A stretch of 64,000 nt of DNA from Apostichopus japonicus (lineage: Eukaryota > Echinodermata > Holothuroidea > Aspidochirotida > Stichopodidae), in assembly GCF_037975245.1 (NCBI RefSeq), contig NC_092578.1:15877821-15941820 (forward strand), written 5' to 3'. Within the stretch, counting starts at the first letter, position 1; each line of letters starts with the position of its first letter. Positions 25,327 to 37,260 of the stretch are shown in pieces. The notes under the pieces were generated by a model that was given only the letters and a program-made list of their open reading frames with translations, made no database searches and was not told the origin of the DNA. Position numbers and translations under genes: made by a program.

Positions 25327-25714
25327 CATCTGAGGCGTTTTGTACTCTTAAGACCAGTCAAAATGTCTCCATCTCCCCCAAAAAAATATCATGGATGTAA
25401 CCTATGGACTAGAAAGCGGTTTTAAATATCGTTGTTACTATGTTCTTGACTTGTGTTATCAAAACTGGTTGTCATTCTAGTCTAGTCATACCACTTTCAT
25501 CGCTAGAATTATTTCCTGAACGCTCCGCTGTGTTGTACTTTCAACTTAAAATGGTAACGAGTCTTCGTTATTTGTAATAGGATCCGTTATATGCTCTTCT
25601 GAGAACTTGAGTGAACAACACTTGGACAATATATAGGCTCTTCTACAAATGCGGAAATATGACATTTCGAAGAAGTACATGCCGACGTGAGCTGTATATA
25701 CATATATATGTATA

Positions 25715-25752
25715 ATTTTTCAACTCACTACGATTTCAATTATATATATATT
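25715..25752 (+). mobile_element. S3 SINE tail fragment
   Basis: ATTTTTCAACTCACTACGAT followed by (TA)n matches the S3 tail at 45,969-46,010. Confidence 0.6.
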
Positions 25753-27560
25753 TGTTTGTGTGTGTGTATGTATATGTATATATGTATATGTATATATAAG
25801 AAATGAATGTGTAGCAAGTGGTATGACAGATATATAGTAAATCAATAAAGAATAACAAACTTATTTACGGCTTGGCTTGCCTATAAAGAGTGGCTATTCT
25901 GTGTAAATTGTCAGATTCAAAGTACCAGGGGTGCACTCTGTACAATCATAACACTTGAGTAATACGCCCTCAATAACAATTTTGGTTTCAACACTGAAAG
26001 CACGTAGTTGACGGCAATGAAAGTCTCTCACCTATTTATTCTAAAAAAAAAACTAAGGCATGGGCAACACACCAGCCTACATTTATATTTTCTTGCTTCT
26101 CGCCCTAATTTAATACCGCATAAATTAAGTTTTGAAAGCCTCATCGCGGAGCCGCAGACAATTTTGAGCGGTCCCGCGGGCTGCATGTTGCCTATACATG
26201 TGGCTTTAAAGTATCTTGTGGATAGAAATTTTTCAAATGTGTATATCCTACCCAGTTAACATGATAGCCTAATATGATAGCCTAACATGATAGATCTAAT
26301 GGGTTGGCAAGTGCATGCTATGTCTGTTTAGATTTTCAGCTAGAATGGGAGGCAAATTTAGCATACTGAACCCGATCCCTTTCGACTGCTTGCTTAGAGT
26401 ATTATCGTCACATTTAAGCAAAACAATTCGGAAAATGCTTCTTTCTTTAAATCACATTCAGTCCTTCTTTTCAAAAGGTCATCATCTGTACTTCAATATG
26501 CTCCTTTAACATACAAGCAGAAAAAGAATGATGATAACTGAAAATATGCCAAAACAGTTTCTGTATTTCGGTTAATTTTTAACATTTTGCCCGGTTAACC
26601 CGTTGAGTGCATGTGATGTATAAACGTCACTGTTATCGTGGTTTGATGGTACCTGAACAGCAAATAGATGCAAACGTGAGAATTTGTTATTTCATGTTTT
26701 GCACAAATGGCGATACATACATGTCCTTTGGGATCGGGAACCAAATAATGACTACTGTATATCGAGTTCTTCTGATTCACGTGATACGAAGGAACTATAA
26801 AAAGGTCGCCGACTGGTATATATGAGATATAATTGCCCTGCATTGCTAGGATTTTTGCGTATCCCCCACCCCCCCACCCCAACACACGCAAAAGAAGCAG
26901 AACTCGAAGTGTTGCATTGTTTGATCAAAGCAATAACTTCGGGATTAAGACATGAATGAAACCTTTTCTGTTACTAGCGACCGACCATTCGTTCATTAAA
27001 GCATAGTATTCTTTAATCTGAACTCTTTAGATCAATATAAATTCCTTGTTACTTTTATCGCTGTCTGTATTTAGACCAGTAACTTAATCTATACCCGATG
27101 GGCACCTTTCAAGGGTGACGTGAAAGCTTAAGAAAGGATGACGTCATTATTGTGAGGTTCTTTCCCGGAGAGTTGTCGATCGATTTTGCTTGTGAATTTT
27201 CAATATACGAAGGACGAATCGGTAGGAAATCACTTGGTACGTAAACTAATCACAACTTCACCGTTTTGGGCCAACCAGGGAAACTTAAAGGTCAGTGGTA
27301 TTGCTCAGAAAACATGCGAAAAAAAAAGACAAAAAGCTTAGACCAAATAACTGGTCATATGTAATGAAACTATACCACCTCTTAGTATTAGCTGCCAGAC
27401 ATCTAGCGATTTATCACGACAACGTATTTATGCTTGCTTTAATTTCTTATGGTTTGAAACTTTATTTAATTAAGCCTATTTATCAGTAATGCTATCAGCC
27501 ATTGTTGTATACCCAAGTCATTTTTTTCTCAAGTGAAGTCACAAGTACTTTGATTTATAT
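25753..27560. other. No recognised gene
   Basis: Simple TA/TG repeats at 25,750-25,800; otherwise no feature. TGACGTCA at 27,139-27,146. Confidence 0.5.
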
Positions 27561-27856
27561 ACCGGTGCTGTGGCCGAGTGGATTAAGGCGGTGGCATTAG
27601 AAGCAATGAGTCTTTACAATCGGGAGGTTTGGGGTTCGATCCCTAGCCGGATCATAGTAATGTGGGTTTTTCATCCAAAGAGCAATCTACGGTTTTCCCA
27701 TCTGAAATGACTTTCTAAATTGAAAAGATTCCAAATTTGAGTTAATTGGAAGCCACCCGACGTGTAAGTTATAACCCATAAGCTCTTGCGGGTTTCTCCC
27801 ACATTTGTGGTCACTTAAGCGTCGTAGAAATAACTGCTGATTATAATAGCAAGTTA
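27561..27856 (+). mobile_element. SINE family S2, copy 1, with tRNA-like head
   Basis: A tRNA-like head at about 27,562-27,650 has an A-box-like TGGCCGAGTGGATTAAGG and a B-box GGGTTCGATCC. The long gap between boxes resembles a class II (Leu/Ser-type) tRNA. The body then runs through ATCTACGGTTTTCCCATCTG, GGAAGCCACCCGACGTG and CTTGCGGGTTTCTCCCACAT to about 27,856. The body has a reverse-complement partner at 46,096-46,318. It is a SINE, not a tRNA gene: the acceptor and anticodon stems are poorly formed. Confidence 0.88.
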
Positions 27857-29333
27857 AGTCCCGAGTCCTTTGATTTTATCGCCAAGTCAAGCGTCATATT
27901 TTTCGGCAAAGTCAAGTCAAGAAAAATGTGACCCGGTTCTGACGTATGTACAAGTCATTGATGAAAGGTTAACAACTTTGTTGTTAGTATCTTTGAGAAT
28001 GATTCAATCTGGAGGTTCAGGGCACCACCGTAAGCCATATCACATCAGATAACAAGTCAAGTGATATATCAACTCATGTTATATCTAAGTCATATGTAAG
28101 AAAGTCATATAACATCACAAAACATCAAGTCATTACGTTAGTTTGTATCACATTACAAAACAGCCATTCAGGACATGATATTTTCATCTGCTATATACAT
28201 GTGTCTAAAATCTGGACTCTACACAAAAAAACTAACAATGTTACGGCCAAGAAGCAACCACCATGTTTTTAAGTCTTACCAAAGCACGAACATTAGATAA
28301 TCATATCATATCACCTCACATCACACCACAAGTATCACACCACACCACATCGCATCACATCATTACCAACATCAACAAGCAACTAAATTAATAGGGAAAG
28401 GTTTTTTTTTCTAGTAAAGTTGCTGTATTTCTGGCACTGCGGGTGATTAGTTAAAAGTTATCCTATTACTTGATAACCAAGACTAAATATGTCAGTGCGC
28501 CTCTATCTGGATTGTGTACTTTATGCAGGCAGCTCTTTCTACAAGAAAAAAAAATATATGTATGTTACATGTTGTCAATCAAACTCCCAGCTCACTCGAA
28601 CTCTGTACAAGTCATATCATTCAAGTCAGCCTGCGCGGCCGTTATACTATTATAAAAACTCACCAGTTGCATTTCTTATAAATTAACGGTCATAAGCCTT
28701 CACCGGTGACATTACAAACCACCCTTTTCTCTTGGAAGGAAATCGTTCGTATAAAGCTGAGCAATATAAAAACGTTGTGCGCACCAATTCCAGGATAAGC
28801 TTCCGTTATCTTACAGGAAAGGAGGTTAAAAGACCCAGTCTACAACGAAAAATATAAAAAAAAATAAAAAACCAGAAAAGTAAAGGAGACAATTGGCGAT
28901 AGTCAAAAGAAACGATGTTCATTCAGTTTGTGGTTAGACCTTAGACTTGGAAGGGATTTAATTCGCTTGGAGGATGATTGGAGATTATCAAACGGCCGGA
29001 GAGAAGTTCATCGGTTTCAGCAGCTTATCTGTCTCGGAGAACACGAATGTCATTTTGTAGATATTTTTATGTCGCTTAGAATTTAATTTCTGTAGAACTG
29101 TGCTTATTGTATTGTTTTTGTGACTGTGCATAGGTATGCGCTCTATTGGTTAATTCGGACTCTTGTTTCGAATTATTAAAATAGACGTAAAATAAAGTCA
29201 CGTTATAAAGTGGCTAGGACTTCGTGTAAGGAGTAAAAGTAATTTTTCCTCCTCTTCAAATCAAACTTGTCATCTCTTGTGAGCGTTTTTCTTCTATGTT
29301 TTGGAGAGTCTGCTGTAAGGAACAGGAGAAACC
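27857..29333. other. GPCR upstream region
   Basis: Scattered CAAGTCA motifs at 27,880-28,135 and a CACATCACA-type imperfect repeat at 28,300-28,370. The receptor's promoter and 5' UTR must lie here or further upstream, but I see no TATA box or other element that I can place with confidence. Confidence 0.4.
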
Positions 29334-30109
29334 ATGACGAACTTTAGCAGTACCCTTGGACCAGGGAAAAGTGACAACATGTTGGGCCTTGGTAATGATG
29401 GTGACTCAGATGTGGTGCCACCAGCTATGGTGCATCGTATTATTGTTGCTGCTATTTTACTGATTGCAAGTGTTTTAGGGTCCGTAGGGAACGCCCTGGT
29501 CATTTTGGCCGTAGTCGCTTCTAAGAAACTCCGCACATCAACCAACGCCTTTGTAGTCAACCTTGCGGTGGCTGACTTTCTAACGTCGATGTTTCTGCCA
29601 TTTCTAGCTTTTTCTCTGGTGATTGATAATGATCCAGCCATACCTCATTGGCTATGCGGTACAGCGATGGCATTCGTTTACTCGTGCCTCGGTTGCAGTC
29701 TCTACACGTTGGCATCCATAGCGGTTAACCGGCTTCTCCTCATAACGAAACCAACGCATGTCTGTAAGAAGTTGTTCCAACCCAAAGTACTCGCCGCTTG
29801 GATCAGTGGTATTTGGATGGTGACGTTCGCCATCACAGTGTTGCCATTGATGCTGAATACGGGACAACTCGGCTATGACAACCAGTACCACATTTGTGGT
29901 GGCGTCTCAACTCATCCTAAGACGGAGACTTACGAGGCCATCCTGGTTCTTGGACTTTACCCAATCCCGTTACTTCTCATCCTCGTGAGCTATGTTTATT
30001 TGTACGTCCACATTAGACTACACGGCAGGAGAATGATGGGAATAAGAGGCGAACCGAACGAGATGTCCTCCACTGCAACAACGAAATCAGCAAGTGTGGC
30101 AGATAAAAG
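29334..30109 (+). CDS. Class A GPCR, coding exon 1 (N-terminus to TM5/ICL3)
   Basis: First coding exon of a rhodopsin-family seven-helix receptor of the plasma membrane; residues 1-258 plus two bases of codon 259. TM1 is near 34-62 (GNALVIL, N53), TM2 71-97 (LAVAD, D81), TM3 105-138, TM4 150-173 and TM5 200-228 (P210/P212). Cys108 at the top of TM3 and Cys188 in the second outer loop can form the usual disulfide. An N-glycosylation site lies at Asn3 (NFS). The start is supported by an ACC-ATG context and an in-frame TAA 18 bases upstream (29,316-29,318). The usual DRY motif is NRL (132-134). NRY-type variants occur in melatonin, Moody/Tre1 and GPR84-like receptors, so that orphan group is the best guess, but the ligand is unknown. 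The exon ends AAAAG|GTGCGG, a phase 2 donor. Confidence 0.92.
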
Positions 30110-31856
30110 GTGCGGTATAGGCTAACTATCCTAACATTCAACACCATTACAATCCTGCCATTGAATAAGGCAGCTACGCGAGTAACAACTAGTGTTCCAT
30201 TATAGTCTCATTTTAACAATTCTTATAAGCAATTCTACAATCTAAATAGCAATTATTCAATCTAACACAACCTCCTGGTCGAGGAGAGCACACCCCCTCC
30301 TACCACCACCACCCCTCCCCCGTGTACCATGGTCCGGCTACGTGCCCTGCTCCCTTTTATACCACACTGGTAGATATTAACGGGCAGACCATTGTCATTA
30401 ATTTACTATGTTGCAAATAATTATTTCGCAAGGAATACGTTGAATAATAATTCAAAGTAGTAACTTAATAAGAAGATATTAATATGTTTCGACTATTAAT
30501 TTCATTATTTGAAGAAGAAACCTGTGCTAAGAACTGAAGTTAATGACCTATATACACAGTGGTGTGAAACATGTTGTACCTATAGCAACACCATATACAC
30601 AAATCGAGTCATGTATATGTAGGCTATATGCAGGGTATACCAACCTTTTTTGTACCTAAAGAGAATATGCTTTGAGTACTTACGTCTAACGTTTCATGCA
30701 CGAGCACCGGTTTTTGCACTCTTCTTAATATGTTCAACTTGCAAGGACGTGGTATACCATCACATTTGAGGACGGTAGTATACGTTCATACCGTTTTACA
30801 GATATCAAATATCAGAGTACAGAAGGGTTCAAACAAACTTGTTGAACTTTTGTTTTTCCAAATTTGATATCCATAAGAATTGCAAATCAATGAATCATAA
30901 TGATCAAACTCGTCCCTTAGTGCTACATATTTTTATTTTTTTATTTCATTTTCATTTTTTATTATATTTCGGCGGAAGACAATGTAACAATAATCTCAAA
31001 GAGCAAGTTATGACACTCTCTTAGGCTCCAATCTCCATCTCAAGATATATATTCCCTTACTCTCTAGATATGGCCGGTGGTGGCTTGAATATATATTATT
31101 TTGACAGGTCACAAGTATAGGTGAATCAGAGTAGATGTTCCTTAAAATATTAACTTGGCTATTATAATCTTCTTGTTGATTTGTCCTAGAAAAATGATAC
31201 AATTGGAATATTTATAACTTAGCTGACAATTAATGCTCGCTATATTTATAAGATCATCAAAGTGCGATTTGTATATTGTAGAAATGCTATTTTCTCTGTA
31301 AGCGATGGATTTTAACTTTTCAAAGATTAAAATTTGCTATTGTGACATAATTTACTCTGTTATTGCCAGATGCAATCACAAAATATGAAATTTAAAAAAA
31401 AACATTTTGTTGAAAAATTCATGTGTTCACCATATACAAAATGCTATGAAAATATGGTTTGACCAATTTCACAGCCACTATAGATGCATTTTTTCTTAAG
31501 TGGCGTGTTTATAACCAACATGAAATTACATAGGTCTATATACCGATTTCAGTTTGCCTGTATTATGCTGAGAACCGTTTTAGTTGTAACATTAACCTTC
31601 ATGCGGTGAATGGGAATCTTTAGGGTGGTATCTCAGTTTGATCATCTGTAAATTTTGCTTGGATTAATATTTTTGGATTAATATTTGCTTGGATTAATAA
31701 TCGGTACATCTGCACATTTTGCTTGGATTGATAATCCATATAAGGTTTAGAAAACTAAATTCCGACCAATCTCAAGAATGTTGCTTTTCAAGTATAGTTC
31801 TTTCTAACGTAAATAAATGCTTTGAATTGTATTTCTCTTTTTCTCTCTTTGTTCAG
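30110..31856 (+). other. GPCR intron, phase 2, GT-AG, 1,747 bp
   Basis: Starts GTGCGG and ends with the pyrimidine-rich TTTCTCTCTTTGTTCAG. It splits codon 259 (AG|A, Arg) in the third intracellular loop and restores one frame of 426 codons. Read-through would add Cys-Gly-Ile-Gly and stop at 30,123-30,125. It contains only AT-rich sequence and a short GCTTGGATTAATA-type repeat at about 31,659-31,735. Confidence 0.9.
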
Positions 31857-32361
31857 ACGAATCGTTCCAAACGGCACGCCCATTGTCAGCGAGACCATGT
31901 CACCAGTCACCAGCCCAATAGCAAAGTCCCCAACAGTCGATAGCTTCGACGCCCCACCGGGGAGTCGAGACATAACCCCTGACATTACCCCCAGGCCCAT
32001 AAGGCGTCAACTTACTACCACCGGTGATTGTACACCGACCCTGGGACAGATGCGCAAGTCAGCCCGTAAGAAGATCTCCAAACGACATCTTCAGATCACT
32101 AAGAACCTCTTCTATATCGTCTGTGCTTTCCTTTTGTGCCTGACGCCATATTTCATCGTCTTCCTCGTGGACCACAAAGGGGCTGGAGTCATCTATGCCG
32201 CGTCGGCCATCTTCTTTAACAGTTGCGTCAATCCATTCGTATATGCTACGAAGCATCCACATTTCAAGAAGGTTTTTAAATGTATTTTGAGGTGCAATTT
32301 GAAGGGTGTTCCAGAACCTGCTGACTTTTTGAGATCATTGGATAGCATTATGAAAGGATGA
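31857..32361 (+). CDS. Class A GPCR, coding exon 2 (ICL3, TM6, TM7, tail)
   Basis: Residues 259 (completed) to 426 and the TGA stop at 32,359-32,361. The rest of the long third intracellular loop (to about 337) is rich in Ser/Thr-Pro: T266, S274, S278, S283, T299, T303 and T318. TM6 (338-363) ends FLLCLTPY, with Leu where most class A receptors have the toggle Trp of CWxP. TM7 (367-390) carries an intact NPFVY (384-388). Helix 8 follows (HFKKVFK), with Cys401 and Cys405 as possible palmitoylation sites. The 426-residue total is normal for a class A receptor with a long ICL3. Such receptors signal through heterotrimeric G proteins; which one cannot be read here. No frameshift or stop interrupts either exon, so the gene looks functional. 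Confidence 0.92.
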
Positions 32362-33133
32362 AAAGAACTGACATATACGCAGTTTCAGGCAAAATTGGAT
32401 GTCTATCTGTCTGTGTATCTGTCTGTCTGTCTGTTTGTTGGTAGTGCACGGCTAGACCTGCGTTGTTGTTGAAGGAAACCGTTGTAGTTGCAACTTCGCG
32501 ATTTAGAGGTCTCGGGTACTCGAATATCTAACATTCATCGAAGCAACCGCGATATATATAACAAGTTTCGTTTTCTTATTTTGAAAATGGTAGTTGGGAA
32601 ACGCGTCATATTTGCAGACAGCTGGAAGATAGCTGGTCACGTGACTAATTGTTTGCACAACCCGGGTTTACAACCTGGATAGAACTTACATGATTCCAGT
32701 GCTTACATTCAAAACCAGGAGTGGCGTTTGTGATATCGATGAGAACCGCGGTATCCCTTTAAGGAAGAGAACTGTTTGAGACGTTGGCGCTTTTACTGGG
32801 GTCCTATAAGGGTCACGTAACAAATTGTATCGAGACTGAGCCCTGTGTTAATATATAATATAACGTATGAATTTATTATATGGTCATATTTCCATTTGTT
32901 CAGCTTGAAAAAGAATTATAAGCAAAAAAATAAATACATTTTGAGCAATAGAAGATCTTGATTTTGCAACAATTCAACATATACGAAATATCAATTCTAA
33001 AATTGCATTTTATTTTGCAACCAACGAGAGACGGTTGTGTAGTTCTTGTAGGTTCTGGGAGGAAGAAAGTCATTGACTTGACTCTCATATATGAGATATT
33101 ATATATGATTTACTATAGACATATCATATTATA
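32362..33133 (+). other. GPCR 3' flank, probable 3' UTR
   Basis: Imperfect (CTGT)n at 32,404-32,434. The first canonical AATAAA that I see after the stop is at 32,929-32,934, which would give a 3' UTR of roughly 570-600 bases. No downstream gene is recognised. Confidence 0.45.
32929..32934 (+). other. Candidate polyadenylation signal AATAAA
   Basis: Canonical hexamer about 568 bases after the GPCR stop. Such hexamers are frequent in AT-rich DNA, so this is only a candidate. Confidence 0.4.
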
Positions 33134-33445
33134 CAGGTATGTGCTCACACTGGGCGGCACCGGGCGGCTGCGCCCAGCAGTTCTGAATGCCTCCCAGCAC
33201 AAACAGTATTTTAATCATTTCCGCCCGGCACTTTATTTTATGATAATTTAACAAATTTTACCATGAACTAAATCTGGGAGAATACATGGCACAGAATAGG
33301 AAAATAGCACCACCTAAGCATACTTCATGTGCAAAATGTGTCCAGTGGGGAGTGGGTACCCCACCCATGAGACCACTCTCCCGGGGTGTGGATCACACTA
33401 CTGCACAATCTGCCCGGCACTCAAATATTCCTGAGCACATCCCTG
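33134..33445. mobile_element. Candidate hAT-like element, 312 bp
   Basis: Ends CAGGTATGTGCTCA and TGAGCACATCCCTG are complementary with one mismatch in 14. The flanking 8-mers (ATATTATA and ATTATATA) match at six positions, but both are low-complexity. The GC-rich interior stands out from the AT-rich flanks. No coding capacity. Confidence 0.55.
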
Positions 33446-34326
33446 ATTATATATATGATATTATATATTATATATATCATATTTATAATATCTGGATTGG
33501 TAGAAACGTTCTTGCCTTCTATGCGGTGAACTATATATAGCACCTATTTCTTTAAGGAACGAATTGTAGCTGATGTAGTCTTACCGTGAATGTACATGTA
33601 CAATACTAATGTCACCGAAGACTGTTATTTGGAGTGAGGATCCAACTGGATTTTTAAAGGTGGTGGGGAAGGGGAGGGGGAGAGGGATGCTTTATGTCCC
33701 CTACTGACTTAGATAGAGGCATGAACCTCAATGGAAGTGCCAATTAGATATCTCTGCACCCTAACCATCCAACAATTTTCTATTTGCTGCAGGTATTAAG
33801 AGCTCTTTTTAGCTTAACCATTTAAAAAAATTGTGTCCCACAAAGTTAATGTCGTGTATATGAGTTTTCTTCATTCGCAATTTTTTTTTAAAGTTTATGC
33901 ATAATTTTATCGTTGCTATGTTGCTATTAATGTGAATGACCAAAAAACAACAACATATTATTATTATTATGACATTTACATATAGGCCTACCTACAAATT
34001 TTGCTTTAATTTGTGGAGTGCGTGAATGACAATGTACCAACAAGGAAAATGTTGCACACTTCCTGCAACAACAACACCAACAATAGCAACAGAACATCTG
34101 GCTGTTAAAACTCAATGAAAGATGAGCGGCACTGAATTGATACATGATCATAACCAGTATATACTGGTTGTATTGAGATCATATTCGATATATTGTATGT
34201 GTTATTGTCTATGTTATTCAATATGAAACTCGACACAAGGAAGTTCAAGAGGGACAAAGAATCGGTATTGATGATGATTATAAATAAATGAGAAAGGAAT
34301 GGTACAGAAAGTTATTGGTATGAAGA
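33446..34326. other. No recognised gene
   Basis: Self-complementary TA-rich stretch at 33,446-33,485, a G-rich run at 33,660-33,685, and nothing else. Confidence 0.5.
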
Positions 34327-34676
34327 GCGGGCTTGTTTGATATCTAAGGGGATATCTGGGAGTATTTGGGGTTATCGGGGATATCTAGGGGAATACCTGG
34401 ATATATCGGGGGATATCTGGATATAGCAGGGGATATCGGGCATATGTAGGGCATATCGGGGGATAGTGCGGGCTTGTTTGATATCTATGAGGATATCTGG
34501 GAATATCGGGGATATCTAGAGGATATCGGAGAGATCTAGGGGAATACCTGGATATATCGATATATCGGGGGATATTGGGGGATATGTAGGGGATATTGGG
34601 GGATAGTGCGGGCTTGTTTGATATCTATGAGGATATCGGGGGATATATGGGACTATCTGGGGATATCGGGGATAGC
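34327..34676. repeat. GGATATC minisatellite with 140-bp higher-order unit
   Basis: GCGGGCTTGTTTGATATCTA recurs at 34,327, 34,468 and 34,608, defining two whole units of 141 and 140 bp and a truncated third. Within each unit a roughly 12-14-base GGGGATATC(T/G) motif repeats. Confidence 0.9.
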
Positions 34677-35685
34677 ATACTGATGAGTTTTTAGTTAATA
34701 GTATTAAATTTGGCCATGATGTGAATTAATTTAATCATTTTTCTTTGACAAAAGGGTATAATGGAAAGACAATTAAAGGTGGTTTTATTATTAAGTTTTC
34801 GTTACATTATGTATCATATTTGTATCAATATAAAGACATGTATTATGGATCTCATGATATGGTTGCTTACGAAGAAAATCTTACGGAGAAAACATAACTT
34901 GTTGTTGAATTTATCTGTCGTTAAAGAAAGACCGTATGTGTTAACATGGTTCTGATTCATTTAACAGCCTAAGCATTCGTCGGGTATAGATTATTCGTGA
35001 CATGTATACCGCTATATATAGGCTTAAGTATATCACAGCCTACTCCGTAGTCTAAACTTACACACTAAATCATCAAACTGTAATGTAGTCTCTATACGGC
35101 CTTGTAGAAGTTTTCACTATAGCTAAACCCTCCCGGATAACTGGATAGCCGACACTTCGACAATGCATGGCACTTTCAATTTCCCGTAAAATGACCATGT
35201 ACATTATTATTATTTTAGCAATATTTTCGTATGCTGCTCTTGGAAGACCTAACGTGGTCTAAAATTGCCTCAATTGACCCAATTTTCGCACCACATTTGC
35301 TTCCATTTGTGTTCACCCAGATTATGTTTGATAACATATCCAAACAAGATGTTCTCCTGTTGCTTATATACATTCGTTCATTATGCCACATAGACCTATA
35401 TAGTTTGTATCCAGTTTGACTGAGAACTGCATGGCCTAGGAAAATATACTGAAGTAATGGAACAAGAGCGAATACAATTTCGTCTACGGAACGGGATGAA
35501 ACCATTCCTTTTCTGAGGGAGGGGGCGGGGGAGCGCTAATCAGAAGCCACATTATTCCCTGCGCACTGTGTATTTAGGTAATCCCCTCCCCCCCCCCTAT
35601 TAGAAACCAGAAAGCGGCAGGGAATGGGGAGGGGAAAGCGAAAAATGTAAAGACATTTGAGCAGAGAGAATGAAAGACATTTTTG
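34677..35685. other. No recognised gene
   Basis: AT-rich; G-rich run at 35,515-35,535 and C run at 35,586-35,598. Confidence 0.5.
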
Positions 35686-35760
35686 GCTGTAGAGTGGGAT
35701 TCGAACCATTTCACCATATACACATGATAATAAGCCTCGTTACTAAGTCAAATCCCGTAT
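35686..35760 (-). mobile_element. tRNA-like sequence, probable SINE head
   Basis: On the minus strand a degenerate A-box-like GACTTAGTAACGAGGC is followed about 40 bases later by a good B-box GGTTCGAATCC. The stems do not fold into a convincing cloverleaf, so a decayed SINE head is likelier than a tRNA gene. Confidence 0.45.
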
Positions 35761-36964
35761 AGTACAAACTGATGTGCACTCATTCTCAAACCAAGGGTCG
35801 TAAAACAAAACTTAAAACAAATGTTCAGAAGGAAATATATCTTCTTCTGTTACAGTATATATTACCATCTGCCTATTTACAACAACAACAACAACAAAAA
35901 ATTCACCCGCATATGATGCTCATATTTTCCCTGAGATTGTCAACGCTCAAACCTTGAAAGCGTTAAGTTTCATATATTGACGTATGTAGTACGGAAGATA
36001 TAAGGGGACATGCGAGATGTCCAGATACCGTGTCATAGAATACCATAATATCTCGTCAAAAAGATACGGTTTTTGGCCAAGTTATAACAGACTTACAATA
36101 AAACTCGACAAAATATTTTTAGTTTCGTCGAGTTCCCAACTCAGGAAAACCCGACAAGACTTATGCTAACTTGACGACTGGACAAACAAACAAAAAGACT
36201 ACAAATAGCCATGGTTACTGGTCAACATACGTGGTCGAGAAATTTCAGTCTAAAAAGATCACTTCAAATATCCCCCACCCCACCCCCACCCCCCCAACAA
36301 GGACCAAAAAACAAGGAAACATGAAATATTTTTGGGTCTGTCATATAATTTTATGTTAGACTTTACCGTGGACAAAAACAGGCGACCGATACGTTTCCCA
36401 TGCAAAGCAGAACTCACATCCGCCAATTGTGCATTCCTTCAGTATCTCTCTCTCTCCATCTCCCCCACCCCCCCCCCCCACCCACCAACCCCTCACTTTC
36501 TCTCTCTCTGCTTAATTGGCAGTGGCATTTTGATAAAGTTACATCAATTTCAGAAGAAACGGTACTGGTTGTCGATTTTGTTGCAAACAAACCACCAAAT
36601 CCATCTACCCGCAGTTTTGTTTTTAAGTTTCATAGTTTCGTTTGTTGTCTTTCCTTGTACGTGGTTGATGGTAGAAAGAACGATTGGTTAAGTTTAAGAC
36701 AATAAATGACTTAGCAAGTTAGAACATGTAAAAATAAGATCATGACGTTTTTTTTCGTGGAAATAGTCATTCGGTATAGGTTATTACCAATAATGCCACT
36801 TTAAAGGTGCCGTCTACACGTGTTTATATATGAATATGAATAAAATGTATTTGGTCGAGGCTGTGATTTATATATAAGAGACTCGCGTGCAGATCAAACA
36901 AGGAATTTAGAACATAGTGCAATAAACACCGGTTATTGATTTATTCATATAGGGTATGATATCA
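35761..36964. other. No recognised gene
   Basis: (CAA)n at 35,881-35,897 and C-rich blocks at 36,270-36,300 and 36,460-36,490. Overlapping frames of 101-119 codons here are low-complexity. Confidence 0.5.
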
Positions 36965-37105
36965 AGAACACCGAACACAGGACACGGAACATCGAAATAC
37001 CGGTTATTGAACACCGACTATTGAACACCGAATTTTGAACAGCGAATTTTGAACAGCGAATATTGAACACCGAATTTTGAACCCCGAACATGGAACATCG
37101 TATAT
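36965..37105. repeat. Minisatellite, about 14-bp GAACACCGAATTTT
   Basis: About nine imperfect units of 13-15 bases, best preserved at 37,010-37,090. Confidence 0.85.
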
Positions 37106-37229
37106 ATACTCATTGACTGTAGTAATAAGACGGGACTTGACTTACATAAATGTGTTAGAAACGAAATGAAAAGAAAACAACCGAATAGATAATTTTTATA
37201 AATAAAGTTCAATTTAACTTTGGATTCGA

Positions 37230-37260
37230 TTTTTTTTTTTTTTTTTTGGGGGGGGGGGGG
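37230..37260. repeat. T18-G13 homopolymer junction
   Basis: Eighteen T followed directly by thirteen G. Similar abutting tracts in the same polarity occur at 41,569 and, in complement, at 39,171 and 54,222. Confidence 0.9.

Noticed and set aside
27561-27650. tRNA-Leu/Ser gene
   Set aside because: Good A- and B-box matches, but poor stems and a repeat body that recurs at 46.1 kb, so it is a SINE head.
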